Positions 52,259 through 61,102 of a stretch of DNA of 64,000 nt are shown piece after piece (within the stretch, counting starts at the first letter, position 1; every line of letters begins with the position of its first letter). The notes below the pieces were generated by a model. The model saw nothing but the letters and a program-made list of their open reading frames with translations. It did not search any database and was not told where the DNA came from. The translations under genes were made by a program, and so were the position numbers. Source of the stretch: Yoonia maricola (GTDB lineage Bacteria; Pseudomonadota; Alphaproteobacteria; Rhodobacterales; Rhodobacteraceae); contig NZ_PGTY01000001.1 of NCBI RefSeq assembly GCF_002797915.1, positions 1,798,001 to 1,862,000 of the forward strand. Direction: 5' to 3'.

Positions 52259-54157
52259 ATGCGCCTCTCAGCTCTTTTCATACGCCTGATCGTTTTCGCC
52301 GCCGCCGGTTTTTTGTCGGTCGGAGCCGCGCAAACAACCGTCGCGGTTGTCGAAGAACGGTCTGTGCTGGCGGTGCAGGAAACACTTGTAGATCAAGGCT
52401 ATGAATGGGCGACCGTGCTGGGTGACGGACTGCAGGTGATCCTGGAAGGGGAAGCCCCGACAGAGGCCGTACGCTTCCGCGCGATCTCGGCCGCCGGTGG
52501 GATGGTGGACGCCAGCCGCGTGATCGACAACCTGTCTGTTGCCGATTCGGAAGTCATCCAACCGCCCGAGTTCGCCATCGAAATTCTGCGCAACAACGCC
52601 GGCGTCTCACTTATCGGGTTGATCCCGGCCACGACGGACCGCGACGCACTGGCCGCGCGGATCACCGATATTGCCGATGGGCTGCCCGTCACCGATCTGC
52701 TTGAAGTGGCCGATTATCCGACGCCAGACACATGGCGCGCGGCACTCGACTATTCATTGCGCGCGCTTGATCTGCTGAATAAATCAAAAATCTCGGTCAA
52801 CGCGGATCGTGTGATCGTAAATGCTATTTCGGACAGCCCTGCAGAAAAACGACAGCTTGAAATCGCACTGGCACGCAACACACCCGATGGGGTGCGGCTG
52901 GCTGTTGAGATCAGCGCGCCACGCCCCGTTATTTCGCCCTTCACCACACGCTTCATTCTGGACGACGAAGGCGCACGCTTTGACGCCTGCACCGCCGATA
53001 CCGAAGAGGCCATCAGCCAGATCCTTACTGCGGCATCCGAGGCTGGGTTTCAGGAACAGGCCAACTGCATTCTCGCCCTTGGCGCACCATCACGGACGTG
53101 GGGTCAGGCGGTGGCACAATCCATCACCGCCGTCGATAATTTGGGGGGCGGCACCATCACGATTGCCGACACTGACGTGACACTGATCGCTCCGGTGGGG
53201 ACGGGGCAGGCCACTTTTGACAATATCGTCGGGCGGCTGGAAAACTCTCTGCCAGAGGCGTTCGCGCTCACTGCTGAACTGCCCGAACTGCCCACACAAA
53301 CAACCGAGGAATTGCCGCGATTTACCGCTACGTTAAGCCCCGAAGGGGCGGTACAAATACGCGGCCGCGTCCCCGATGACATCACCAATACAGTGGTCGA
53401 AAACTTTGCCCGGGCGCGTTTTGGCCAGCGCGATATCACGATGGGCACACGGACGGCCGATGGACTGCCCGCAGGTTGGTCCGTCCGGGTGCTTGCCGCG
53501 ATTGAGGCCCTGTCGGAGCTTTCAAACGGAGCGGTGATTGTCGAAGCAGACAAGCTACAAATACGCGGCAACACCGGGAACGAGGATGCCAGCGGCGCAA
53601 TTTCCCGGCTGCTGATCGAAAAACTGGGCCAGACTGCTGATTTTGAAATCGATGTCACCTATGTCAAAGAGCTTGACCCGATTGCTGGCATCCCGACGCC
53701 AGAAGAATGTATTGCACAGATCACCGCCGTTACGGATGCGCGAAAGATCACCTTCGATCCCGGCTCAGCCGATCTGACGGCGGCCACACAGCCCGTGGTG
53801 GATGAAATCGCTGATATCCTCAAAGCCTGCGGCGATCTGCGGATCAGGGTGTCGGGCTTTACCGACAGCCAAGGGCGCGAGATCATGAACCAGCAACTGT
53901 CGCAAGACCGCGCCGACGCGGTTCTGACAGCGCTTCGGGCGCGCCGCGTACCTGTGTCCACCTTCACATCCATCGGCTTTGGCGAAGAAAACCCCATCGC
54001 CGATAACGACACCGAAGAAGGTCGTGAAGCCAACCGCAGGATTGAATTCAGCCTGATCGTGCCTGAATCCACGGCCGATGAAGCCTCGACACTGGACGAG
54101 CTGGCCGCGGAACCACCGACCGAAGATGCAGATGACACTGCTCCAGAAAACGAATAG
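52259..54157 (+). CDS. OmpA-family outer-membrane/peptidoglycan-binding protein
   Basis: A 632-residue exported protein. Signal peptide LSALFIRLIVFAAAGFLSVGAAQ; the middle holds several BON-like repeats (VLGDGLQVILEGEAPTEAVR and similar); the C-terminal OmpA domain has ITFDPGSADLTAATQPVVDE, GDLRIRVSGFTDSQGREIMN and RRVPVSTFTSIGFGEENPI. A long acidic tail follows. The usual beta-barrel is missing; it may be a periplasmic anchor to peptidoglycan. Confidence 0.87.
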   Translation: MRLSALFIRLIVFAAAGFLSVGAAQTTVAVVEERSVLAVQETLVDQGYEWATVLGDGLQVILEGEAPTEAVRFRAISAAGGMVDASRVIDNLSVADSEVIQPPEFAIEILRNNAGVSLIGLIPATTDRDALAARITDIADGLPVTDLLEVADYPTPDTWRAALDYSLRALDLLNKSKISVNADRVIVNAISDSPAEKRQLEIALARNTPDGVRLAVEISAPRPVISPFTTRFILDDEGARFDACTADTEEAISQILTAASEAGFQEQANCILALGAPSRTWGQAVAQSITAVDNLGGGTITIADTDVTLIAPVGTGQATFDNIVGRLENSLPEAFALTAELPELPTQTTEELPRFTATLSPEGAVQIRGRVPDDITNTVVENFARARFGQRDITMGTRTADGLPAGWSVRVLAAIEALSELSNGAVIVEADKLQIRGNTGNEDASGAISRLLIEKLGQTADFEIDVTYVKELDPIAGIPTPEECIAQITAVTDARKITFDPGSADLTAATQPVVDEIADILKACGDLRIRVSGFTDSQGREIMNQQLSQDRADAVLTALRARRVPVSTFTSIGFGEENPIADNDTEEGREANRRIEFSLIVPESTADEASTLDELAAEPPTEDADDTAPENE

Positions 54158-54166
54158 ACCAGCCTT

Positions 54167-54493
54167 ATGAACAGAACCGAATTCATCATTGCGACGGCCG
54201 TGATCCTTTTTGTGGCCTTCATGCTGGGCTGGTTTGCCAGTTGGCTGGTCAACCGCTTTACCCGCGTGACCAAAGCCGAGGTGGGTGAACTGGACAAGAT
54301 GGCACAAGCGCTGCATGAGGCAGAAGAAACCCGTGATCAGGCGATCACCTACCTGCAACAGCGTGAGGCTGAAATCACCAACCAACTGAGCCAGACCGAG
54401 GCAGAACTAAGAGCGGCTATGGACGGGCTGCGAGAGGCACGGCAGGAAGCAGAAGAACTCCGCGGATATATTGAGCGGCAAAACGTCGGGTAG
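54167..54493 (+). CDS. Small membrane-anchored coiled-coil protein
   Basis: A 108-residue protein: one helix (FIIATAVILFVAFMLGWFASWLV) followed by a long charged coiled coil (EETRDQAITYLQQREAEITNQ). It follows the OmpA gene by nine bases, so the two probably act together at the envelope. Function unknown. Confidence 0.72.
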   Translation: MNRTEFIIATAVILFVAFMLGWFASWLVNRFTRVTKAEVGELDKMAQALHEAEETRDQAITYLQQREAEITNQLSQTEAELRAAMDGLREARQEAEELRGYIERQNVG

Positions 54494-54636
54494 CAGATAG
54501 CCTTTACGCTCAGAACGCGTGCTTAAACCGAAGCGGCAAAGCAGTCCATCACACAGCAAGCAGCGAATGTCAGGAATTGGGACTGCCATCAAACCTGCGC
54601 TTTATCAAATCTGCGGTTTTTCGACGAGCGAAGCTA

Positions 54637-54667
54637 TTGACTTAGAGTAAACTCTAACCTGTAAATC
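54637..54667 (+). promoter_or_regulatory. MerR-type promoter and operator
   Basis: -35 TTGACT (54637-54642), 19-base spacer, -10-like TAAATC (54662-54667). Inside is the perfect dyad TTAGAGT-AA-ACTCTAA (54642-54657). This is the classic layout for a MerR-family activator at its own promoter, 31 bases before the gene. Confidence 0.82.
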
Positions 54668-54697
54668 TTATGGCGTCTTGACGAGAAGCGGCATGCA

Positions 54698-55132
54698 ATG
54701 AAGATCGGTGAACTGGCCAGACGTTCAGGGTTATCAACCCATACCATCCGTTACTACGAGCGGATTGGCCTATTGCCCCGTGCGGATCGCGATGGTGGGG
54801 GAAGGCGCAACTATGACGCTTCTATCCTGAATTGGATCGAGTTTCTGGAACGGTTGAAAACCACGGGAATGCCGATCCGAGATATGTTGCGCTACGCAAA
54901 GTTGCGTGATCTCGGTGACCAGACAGGTCCTGATCGACGCGCATTGCTCGAAGAACATCGCACAGTTGTTCGTGCAAAGGTCGCCGCTTTGCAGGCCTGT
55001 CTCCTCGTCCTTGACACTAAAATCGACGGCTATGTCGACACAGAGATAAGGACGCAAAATGACCAACGAAAACCAAAGATCAGAGCAAATGACACGGCTG
55101 GAACGTGGCAAGCTCGCGCTGAACGAGATTGA
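54698..55132 (+). CDS. MerR-family transcriptional regulator
   Basis: A 144-residue regulator. KIGELARRSGLSTHTIRYYERIGLL is the winged HTH; TTGMPIRDMLRYAKLRDLGDQT the linker; the rest a dimer helix. Only one Cys (QACLLVL), so a metal sensor is less likely. The last 74 bases overlap the start of the next gene in another frame. It most likely controls itself and that carboxymuconolactone decarboxylase-like gene. Confidence 0.88.
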   Translation: MKIGELARRSGLSTHTIRYYERIGLLPRADRDGGGRRNYDASILNWIEFLERLKTTGMPIRDMLRYAKLRDLGDQTGPDRRALLEEHRTVVRAKVAALQACLLVLDTKIDGYVDTEIRTQNDQRKPKIRANDTAGTWQARAERD

Positions 55133-55463
55133 TGGGCAAGCAGGGCAAAATGTAATTGATGCGCTTGCTGACATCGCGCCAGATTTCGCGACCTACCTGT
55201 TCGAGTTTCCGTTTGGCGATATTTATGCGCGACCTGGGCTTTCCCTTCGCGACCGGGAAATCGCAACAATAGCCGCCTTGGCTGCAATGGGGACCGCCGC
55301 GCCACAACTAAAGATTCATATCGAAGCTGGGTTGAATGTTGGCCTATCGAAGGACGAAATCACTGAAGTCCTAATGCAAATGGCTGTCTATGCTGGTTTC
55401 CCAGCAGCACTGAACGGGCTGTTTACCGCGAAGGAGGTTTTTGAAACCCTTTCTACTGAATGA
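55059..55463 (+). CDS. Carboxymuconolactone decarboxylase family protein
   Basis: A 134-residue CMD-domain protein. LSLRDREIATIAALAAMGTAAPQLKIHIEAGLNVGLSKDE with the conserved Glu and His, and ITEVLMQMAVYAGFPAALNGL. It has no Cys, so it is not an AhpD-type peroxidase. The start ATG at 55059 has AAGGACGCAAA; the ATG at 55089 is also possible. The strong overlap with the MerR gene suggests co-expression on one message. Confidence 0.85.
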   Translation: MTNENQRSEQMTRLERGKLALNEIDGQAGQNVIDALADIAPDFATYLFEFPFGDIYARPGLSLRDREIATIAALAAMGTAAPQLKIHIEAGLNVGLSKDEITEVLMQMAVYAGFPAALNGLFTAKEVFETLSTE

Positions 55464-55722
55464 GATGAACATCCGTCTGGCTTCATCGCTTGGGCGATTT
55501 AGAAATTGAGGCTAAGCATTCAGCGGACACGCAAGTGAAGTTCGGGCAATTCGTCCCTGCCCCAATGTGGGTCCCCCAGTTGCGATGGCTTTCCACCTTC
55601 CAACTTCGCACAAAACGCCAATGATGGAAGGAGATATTGCTGGGTTCGTGGAATTTGGAGCTCTTATTAACATCTACGTCGCCCCGCATCCCCACGTCAC
55701 AAGCACCTGCGAATGTACAGAC
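55464..55722. other. Intergenic stretch with no gene recognised
   Basis: About 259 bases of lower GC between the CMD gene and sua5, which converge on it. Short frames exist on both strands but none resembles a known protein and none has a ribosome site. Confidence 0.5.
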
Positions 55723-56670
55723 CTATCGCGGTGCGGCGGCACGCCTCAACCGGTCATTGATAGCGCGGCCCAACCCGTGATCAGGAATGGGCGAGACAGC
55801 AATCGCCGCGGCCCCCATTGCATCCAACTCATGCAGACAGGCAAACAGACAGGCCGCAGCTTCGGTCAAATCCCCCGCGACGGAGAGATTCAGATCAGCC
55901 TCTACCGGACCGAACCCAAGCAGCACTTCGCCCGGTTCAGCGTAAGGTGCGTTTAAACGCACCTTACCTTGCGGCGCGTAATGCGACGCCAACTGGCCCG
56001 GTGCTATCGGGGTGTCCGGGTTTTCCTCGGCAACCAACGTTTGACCCAAACATGCCTCTAAGGCCTCAACCGGAATACCCCCTGCGCGCAGCAAAGCGGG
56101 TGCACCCACGCAGCTCACAATCGTTGACTCAACACCAACCGCACAGGCACCACCATCAACCACCGCATCAATCCGATCGCCCAGCCCGGCCACCACATGG
56201 GCCGCTCTGGTAGGGCTGACCTTCCCCGAAGGATTGGCCGAAGGTGCCGCAACCGGCCCGCCAAAGGCGCTCAGCACACCAGATGCCACCGGGTGATCAG
56301 GCACGCGGACAGCCAGCGTATCCAACCCCGCTGTCACTAATTTCGATATCCCCGCATCCGCCCGAACAGGCAACACAAGCGTCAATGCACCCGGCCAAAA
56401 CGCCTGTGCCAATCGGCGCGCCGCGTCATTGAACACGCAATAAGCTTCTGCCGCCGCCGTATCCGGCACATGCACAATCAACGGATTGAAACTGGGCCGT
56501 TCCTTGGCTGCGTAAATCCCCGCAACGGCCCGGTCATTCCGCGCATCCGACCCCAGCCCATAGACCGTTTCGGTCGGAAACGATACCAGCCCGCCAAGCC
56601 CCAGTATTCTTGCCGCTTTTTCCAAACCGGCAACATCAGGTTGTAGCACAAGCAATTGTTCAGATTTCAT
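55723..56670 (-). CDS. L-threonylcarbamoyladenylate synthase (Sua5/YciO/YrdC family)
   Basis: A 315-residue enzyme making threonylcarbamoyl-AMP for the t6A modification of tRNA. The YrdC core has SFPTETVYGLGSDA, YAAKERPSFNPLIVHV, FWPGALTLVLP, LDTLAVRVPDHP and PVAAPSANPSGKVSPT; a linker with APGQLASHYAPQGKV leads to the Sua5 C-terminal domain. ATG at 56670 (MKSEQLLVLQPDV). The palindrome at 55942-55967 lies in the linker/start of this domain and encodes GKVRLNAPY. Divergent from the acyl-CoA dehydrogenase. Confidence 0.92.
   Translation of the reverse strand: MKSEQLLVLQPDVAGLEKAARILGLGGLVSFPTETVYGLGSDARNDRAVAGIYAAKERPSFNPLIVHVPDTAAAEAYCVFNDAARRLAQAFWPGALTLVLPVRADAGISKLVTAGLDTLAVRVPDHPVASGVLSAFGGPVAAPSANPSGKVSPTRAAHVVAGLGDRIDAVVDGGACAVGVESTIVSCVGAPALLRAGGIPVEALEACLGQTLVAEENPDTPIAPGQLASHYAPQGKVRLNAPYAEPGEVLLGFGPVEADLNLSVAGDLTEAAACLFACLHELDAMGAAAIAVSPIPDHGLGRAINDRLRRAAAPR
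55942..55967. repeat. 26-base perfect palindrome inside sua5
   Basis: Arms GTAAGGTGCGTTT and AAACGCACCTTAC with no loop. Same length and same outer eight bases as the palindrome at 15689-15714, but a different core. On the coding strand it is in frame (GKVRLNAPY), so it does not break the gene. Confidence 0.72.
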
Positions 56671-56784
56671 GACGTGGCGTTTTGGTTGATGGGGGGCCAT
56701 GCTGCGGTAGATTGGCCATATTGGGCGATGCATAGCCCCCGGACCGCCATTTGCCAAGCGGCTGTAGATTTTGGAGACAGAACA

Positions 56785-58488
56785 ATGCCTTATCGCGCTC
56801 CCATCAGCGATTTTCAGTTCTTAATGGATCATATCGTAGGCTTTGATCAGGTCGCAGCAACCGATCATTTCGCGGATGCCACACCCGATATGACCCAAGC
56901 GATCCTCTCTGAGGCCGCCAAAATGAGCGAAGACATCATCGCACCACTGAACCGTGCTGGTGACCTGCACCCCGCCCATCTGGACAATGGTATCGTGCGC
57001 ACATCGCCTGGTTTTGCCGAAGGCTACACCGCGATCGCAGAGGGCGGCTGGATCGGCATGTCCGCGTCTCAAGATGTTGGCGGCCTTGGCCTGCCCATGA
57101 CCCTTACCACTGCGGTCAACGACATGATGGCCAGTGCCTGTTTGTCCCTGCAACTCAGCCCGCTGATGACCCAAGGCCAAATCGAGGCGCTGGAACACCA
57201 CGCCTCGGACGCGATCAAAGCGCTCTATATCCCCAAGCTGATCTCTGGGGAATGGAACGGCACCATGAACCTGACCGAACCACAGGCCGGGTCCGATGTG
57301 GGCGCCCTGCGCACCAAGGCCGAACCGAACGGCGATGGCACCTATGCGATCACTGGCCAGAAAATCTACATCAGCTGGGCCGACAATGATTTCACACAAA
57401 ACGTCTGCCACCTTGTCCTCGCCCGCTTGCCGGGTGGCGTGCCAGGAACCAAAGGCATCAGCCTTTTCATGGTCCCCAAACTGATCCCGGATGCAGACGG
57501 CAACCCCGGCATTAAGAACGACCTACGTGTCGTCAGTCTTGAGCATAAGATGGGCCTGCACGGTTCTCCCACCGCTGTAATGGAATATTCCGGTGCAAAG
57601 GGCTGGCTTGTAGGCCCCGAAAATGGCGGCATGGCGGCGATGTTCACTATGATGAACAACGCCCGCCTTGGCGTCGCCGTGCAAGGCGTCGGCGCCGCCG
57701 AAGGCGCACTGCAACATGCGCTGGCCTACGCACAAGACCGCAAACAGGGCAAGGCCTCTGGCAGCGGCAGCATCATAGAACACCCTGACGTGCGCCGCAT
57801 GCTAACGACGATGAAGGCAGACATCTTTGCAGCCCGCGCAATCACGCTGATGAACGCGGTTGCGATTGATATGGCGCTGGCCACGGGTGACGAAGGCTGG
57901 AAAGCCCGCGCAGCCTTCCTGACACCCATCAGCAAAGCATTCGGCACGGACGTGGGCTGCGAAGTATCGGCCACCGGCATCCAAGTACACGGCGGCATGG
58001 GTTTTATCGAAGAAACAGGTGCAGCCCAATACGCCCGCGACGTCCGCGTCACCACGATCTATGAAGGGACCAACGGCATTCAGGCGATGGACCTTGTAGC
58101 GCGTAAATTGATGGACGGGGGCGAGGCAGCCTTCCGTATCCTTGAAGAGATTGAACAAGGGGCCGAAGCTGCCAAAGTGACACAGCCCGAACTGGCCGAA
58201 GCCGTTTGGCAATCAGCCGAGACCCTGCGCGAAACCACTGAATGGCTTGTCGCCCAAGACGACCTTAACGATCGTTTCGCCGGTGCAGTGCCTTATCTGC
58301 GGGCCTTTGCCCGCGTTCTGGGCGGTCACGCGCATCTGGCCAGTGCAGTAAAAGGCGATGCCGCCCGCGCGCGCCTTGCAACCTTCTATATCAAGCGTAT
58401 GTTGCCCGAACATCTGGGCCTTCTGGCCCAAGCACGTGAAGGGGCAAAGGATCTTATGGCCATTTCCGCAGACGAACTCGCGGCCTAA
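56785..58488 (+). CDS. Acyl-CoA dehydrogenase (DmdC/AcdA-like, long form)
   Basis: A 567-residue flavoenzyme. Typical blocks are WIGMSASQDVGGLGLPMT, MNLTEPQAGSDVGALRTKA, GISLFMVPK, MMNNARLGVAVQGVGAAEGA and the C-terminal QVHGGMGFIEETGAAQYARDVRVT with the catalytic Glu in TIYEGTNGIQAMD. A C-terminal extension like that of 3-methylmercaptopropionyl-CoA dehydrogenase follows, so a role in DMSP or branched/medium acyl-CoA use is possible. ATG at 56785 with GGAGACAG. The TAA overlaps the MBL gene start. Confidence 0.9.
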   Translation: MPYRAPISDFQFLMDHIVGFDQVAATDHFADATPDMTQAILSEAAKMSEDIIAPLNRAGDLHPAHLDNGIVRTSPGFAEGYTAIAEGGWIGMSASQDVGGLGLPMTLTTAVNDMMASACLSLQLSPLMTQGQIEALEHHASDAIKALYIPKLISGEWNGTMNLTEPQAGSDVGALRTKAEPNGDGTYAITGQKIYISWADNDFTQNVCHLVLARLPGGVPGTKGISLFMVPKLIPDADGNPGIKNDLRVVSLEHKMGLHGSPTAVMEYSGAKGWLVGPENGGMAAMFTMMNNARLGVAVQGVGAAEGALQHALAYAQDRKQGKASGSGSIIEHPDVRRMLTTMKADIFAARAITLMNAVAIDMALATGDEGWKARAAFLTPISKAFGTDVGCEVSATGIQVHGGMGFIEETGAAQYARDVRVTTIYEGTNGIQAMDLVARKLMDGGEAAFRILEEIEQGAEAAKVTQPELAEAVWQSAETLRETTEWLVAQDDLNDRFAGAVPYLRAFARVLGGHAHLASAVKGDAARARLATFYIKRMLPEHLGLLAQAREGAKDLMAISADELAA

Positions 58489-59525
58489 TGCCCGACGACC
58501 AAAGCGGCATCCGCTACCCATACCCGGACGCACCCGCAGAGGGTGAGGCAATCACGGTTGCCCCGGGTGTCCTCTGGATGCGCCTACCGCTTCCGATGGC
58601 GCTTGATCACGTCAACGTCTACGCGTTGGACGACGGCGATAGCTGGACAATAGTTGACACCGGTTTTGCGTCCAGACGCGGGCAGGCGATTTGGGAAAGA
58701 CTGCTGGCGGGGCCCTTGCAAGGGAAACCCGTCTCGCGCGTCATCGTCACCCATCACCACCCGGATCATGTTGGGCTGGCCGCATGGTTCATGGATCATG
58801 GGGCGACGCTGTGTATGCCTCGTACCGGCTGGCTGATGACACGAATGCTGACATTGGACGTGCAAGAGGTACCCAACGCAGAGGCACTGACATTCTACAA
58901 GCGCGCAGGTATGGACCCAGACATATTTGAACAGCGGCGCACCGAACGTCCCTTCAATTTCGCCGATTGCGTCGCACCCCTGCCACAAGGCTACACCCGG
59001 CTGATCGACGGGCACAGTATCACCATGGGCGGGCGCACGTGGGATATCCGCATGGGCGACGGGCACGCACCCGAACACGCCACCTTCTGGAGCCAAGACG
59101 ACAACCTTGTCATCGGCGGCGACCAATTGCTGCCTTCCATCAGCCCCAACCTTGGCGTCTATCCCACTGAACCCGACGCAGACCCCGTTACCGACTGGCT
59201 CCGCTCTTGCGAGGCGTTCCAGGCCTACGCGCAGCCCGACCAACTGATCCTCGGCGGGCACAAGCTGCCTTTCACTGGGCTACCCACGCGGCTGATGCAA
59301 CTGATCGACAACCACCATGGTGCCCTCAAACGGCTCTTGGCGCACCTCGGCACACCACAAAGCGCTGGCGAATGCTTTCTTCCGTTGTTCAAACGCACTA
59401 TCGGCCAAGGCGAATACGGGCTGGCACTGGTAGAATCCGTGGCTCACCTTAACCATCTGCACCAAGCGGGACTTGCAACACGCATATTGCGCGAAGATGG
59501 TGCATGGGTGTTTCAAGCAACTTAA
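58488..59525 (+). CDS. Metallo-beta-lactamase-fold hydrolase
   Basis: A 345-residue hydrolase. The metal site is THHHPDHVGLAAWF, and later GHAPEHATFWSQDDNLVIGGDQLL and GGHKLPF. The extended C-terminal helical domain (DNHHGALKRLLAHLG) is like that of LACTB2/thioesterase-type members, so a thioester, perhaps the product of the preceding acyl-CoA dehydrogenase, may be the substrate. Starts at the stop of that gene; its own TAA overlaps the TAA of the convergent amidotransferase (TTAA). Confidence 0.88.
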   Translation: MPDDQSGIRYPYPDAPAEGEAITVAPGVLWMRLPLPMALDHVNVYALDDGDSWTIVDTGFASRRGQAIWERLLAGPLQGKPVSRVIVTHHHPDHVGLAAWFMDHGATLCMPRTGWLMTRMLTLDVQEVPNAEALTFYKRAGMDPDIFEQRRTERPFNFADCVAPLPQGYTRLIDGHSITMGGRTWDIRMGDGHAPEHATFWSQDDNLVIGGDQLLPSISPNLGVYPTEPDADPVTDWLRSCEAFQAYAQPDQLILGGHKLPFTGLPTRLMQLIDNHHGALKRLLAHLGTPQSAGECFLPLFKRTIGQGEYGLALVESVAHLNHLHQAGLATRILREDGAWVFQAT

Positions 59526-60295
59526 GCTGCGGCCTGTGCCGTAAGTGGCGTCATCGTCAAACCATCAGCAGTCAGAATACAAATCGTATCCGTGGGCACT
59601 TCGGTCCAACGCAGCGCGACACCACACAACGGTTCTGACGCCAAAGACCGGCCACCGTTGTCTAATATACCCGACGCATAAAGCGACGGGGCCTGCCCTG
59701 AGGATGCATGCCGAAAGGCATAAAGCGACTGCCCATCCGAGAATACACAAGTCAACTTGGTCGGCCCGTCTTCACCCATCGGTCCGATCTGATCGAGCGT
59801 CGCCCGCATCGCCTCTGCCGGATCATCCTCCAGTCCATTCGCCAGCAAGATCAGGAAAATCATCTCACTATCAGTTGTGCCTTGCATGGCATCAAACAAA
59901 TAATCCGGTAAAGCCGCCAACATGCGACGGCGGATCGCCTTGAAATGCGGGATCTGGCCATTGTGACAGAACGACCATTTGCCGAACGTGAACGGATGAC
60001 AATTCGCGCGGCTGGTTTCACCCACGGTCGAGGCCCGGATATGGGCAATGAAATGATGCGAACGTACCATACGGCACAGATTAATCAGGTTATCATCAGC
60101 CCATGCGGGCAACACATCACGATAAAGGCCCGGCGTTTCATACGCCCCGTACCAGCTGATCCCAAAGCCATCACCATTGACGGCCAACTTGGCCTCAGTC
60201 GCATGCTGGCTTTGCTCCAGCAACGAATGGGCCGGGCGGACGATAATATTCTCAAGTGGGATGTCGGGGCCGGTATAGGCCGCAATACGGCACAT
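59522..60295 (-). CDS. Class II glutamine amidotransferase (YafJ-like)
   Basis: A 257-residue Ntn-type amidotransferase. Cys2 (MCRIAAYTG) becomes the nucleophile; GDGFGISWYG, AHIRASTVGETSRANCHPF, FGKWSFCHNGQIPHF and TTDSEMIFLILLANGLED are the family blocks. The target of its ammonia or gamma-glutamyl cleavage is not known. The start directly abuts the stop of the DUF6356 gene. Confidence 0.9.
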   Translation of the reverse strand: MCRIAAYTGPDIPLENIIVRPAHSLLEQSQHATEAKLAVNGDGFGISWYGAYETPGLYRDVLPAWADDNLINLCRMVRSHHFIAHIRASTVGETSRANCHPFTFGKWSFCHNGQIPHFKAIRRRMLAALPDYLFDAMQGTTDSEMIFLILLANGLEDDPAEAMRATLDQIGPMGEDGPTKLTCVFSDGQSLYAFRHASSGQAPSLYASGILDNGGRSLASEPLCGVALRWTEVPTDTICILTADGLTMTPLTAQAAA

Positions 60296-60535
60296 CTAAT
60301 GGCGGCTCTCGATCCGGGCGTGAAGACGCTTCAAAATACGGCTCGCCGTGGTCTCGCAAAGCGCGGGAACAAAAGCATGAAGCAAAGCGGCAAGGGCCGC
60401 AGCACCCAACCAAAAGGCGAAAGAAAAAGCAAACAGCATATGCTGAAAGTAGGTCTCGTTCACAGTTGCCGGATGGTTGAGAAAGAGAGCAGCAAGCAGG
60501 TTCTTGCGTGAGATAGAGTGTGATGCTTCAGACAT
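60296..60535 (-). CDS. DUF6356 family small membrane protein
   Basis: A 79-residue protein from the ATG at 60535, nine bases past AGGGA; the ATG at 60544 touches this site. NHPATVNETYFQHMLFAFSFAFWLGAAALAALLHAFVPALCETTASRIL gives the family outline in pieces: polar start, one membrane helix and C-terminal LH. Role unknown. It directly precedes the amidotransferase on the same strand. Confidence 0.8.
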   Translation of the reverse strand: MSEASHSISRKNLLAALFLNHPATVNETYFQHMLFAFSFAFWLGAAALAALLHAFVPALCETTASRILKRLHARIESRH

Positions 60536-60615
60536 TTTTAGCATTCCCTTGTTGATTTCTCACAGACTAACCCAACAACTGAGCTGATCTATCCCAAACA
60601 TGGTTGCCTACCTAA

Positions 60616-60645
60616 GGCATATTGGGATACCATCCCAAGTATGCC
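60616..60645. promoter_or_regulatory. Long inverted repeat over the lrp start codon (autoregulatory operator)
   Basis: GGCATATTGGGAT-ACC-ATCCCAAGTATGCC: 13 matched bases per side with one bulged base. The ATG of the Lrp-type gene (60641) lies in the right arm. A further half-site ATCCCAA is at 60591-60597. The arrangement fits repression by the encoded protein. Confidence 0.75.
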
Positions 60646-61102
60646 ACATGAAATAGACAAAATAGACCGCGCAATCCTTCGCATCCTGCAAACTGACATC
60701 ACTCTTTCGGTCGATGACATCAGCGCTGCGGTCAACCTGTCACGCAATGCCTGTTGGCGGCGGATCAAGGCGATGGAACAACTGGGCGTTATCAAAGGCC
60801 GGGTGGCCTTGGTTGATCCGGCCAGCGTCGGCCTGCCACTGACCGCCATGGTCCTGATCAAAACCAACGCCCATGACGCAAATTGGCTCAAGCAGTTCCA
60901 AACAACATTGCAAAGCTTCCCCGAGATCGTCGGCGCCTACCGGATGACTGGCGATCTGGACTACGTCTTGCGGGTGCGGGTGGCCGATGTCCCTGCCTAT
61001 GACGCGTTCTACAAAAGACTGACATCACGCATTTCTCTCTCGGACATCTCGGCAAGTTTCGTTATGGAGGAGATGAAGGAAACAACAGCGGTGCCGCTAT
61101 GA
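60641..61102 (+). CDS. Lrp/AsnC-family transcriptional regulator
   Basis: A 153-residue regulator. IDRAILRILQTDITLSVDDISAAVNLSRNACWRRIKAMEQLGVIKG gives the HTH in pieces (VDDISAAVNLS; RNACWRRIKAM), then the RAM ligand domain (VLIKTNAHD, EIVGAYRMTGDLDYVLRV). No amino-acid transporter is near; targets unknown beyond itself. The TGA overlaps the next ATG. Confidence 0.9.
   Translation: MPHEIDKIDRAILRILQTDITLSVDDISAAVNLSRNACWRRIKAMEQLGVIKGRVALVDPASVGLPLTAMVLIKTNAHDANWLKQFQTTLQSFPEIVGAYRMTGDLDYVLRVRVADVPAYDAFYKRLTSRISLSDISASFVMEEMKETTAVPL

Noticed and set aside
55567..55956. Rightward open frame of 129 residues overlapping sua5
   Set aside because: Its second half is antisense to sua5, and the first half shows no known motif.
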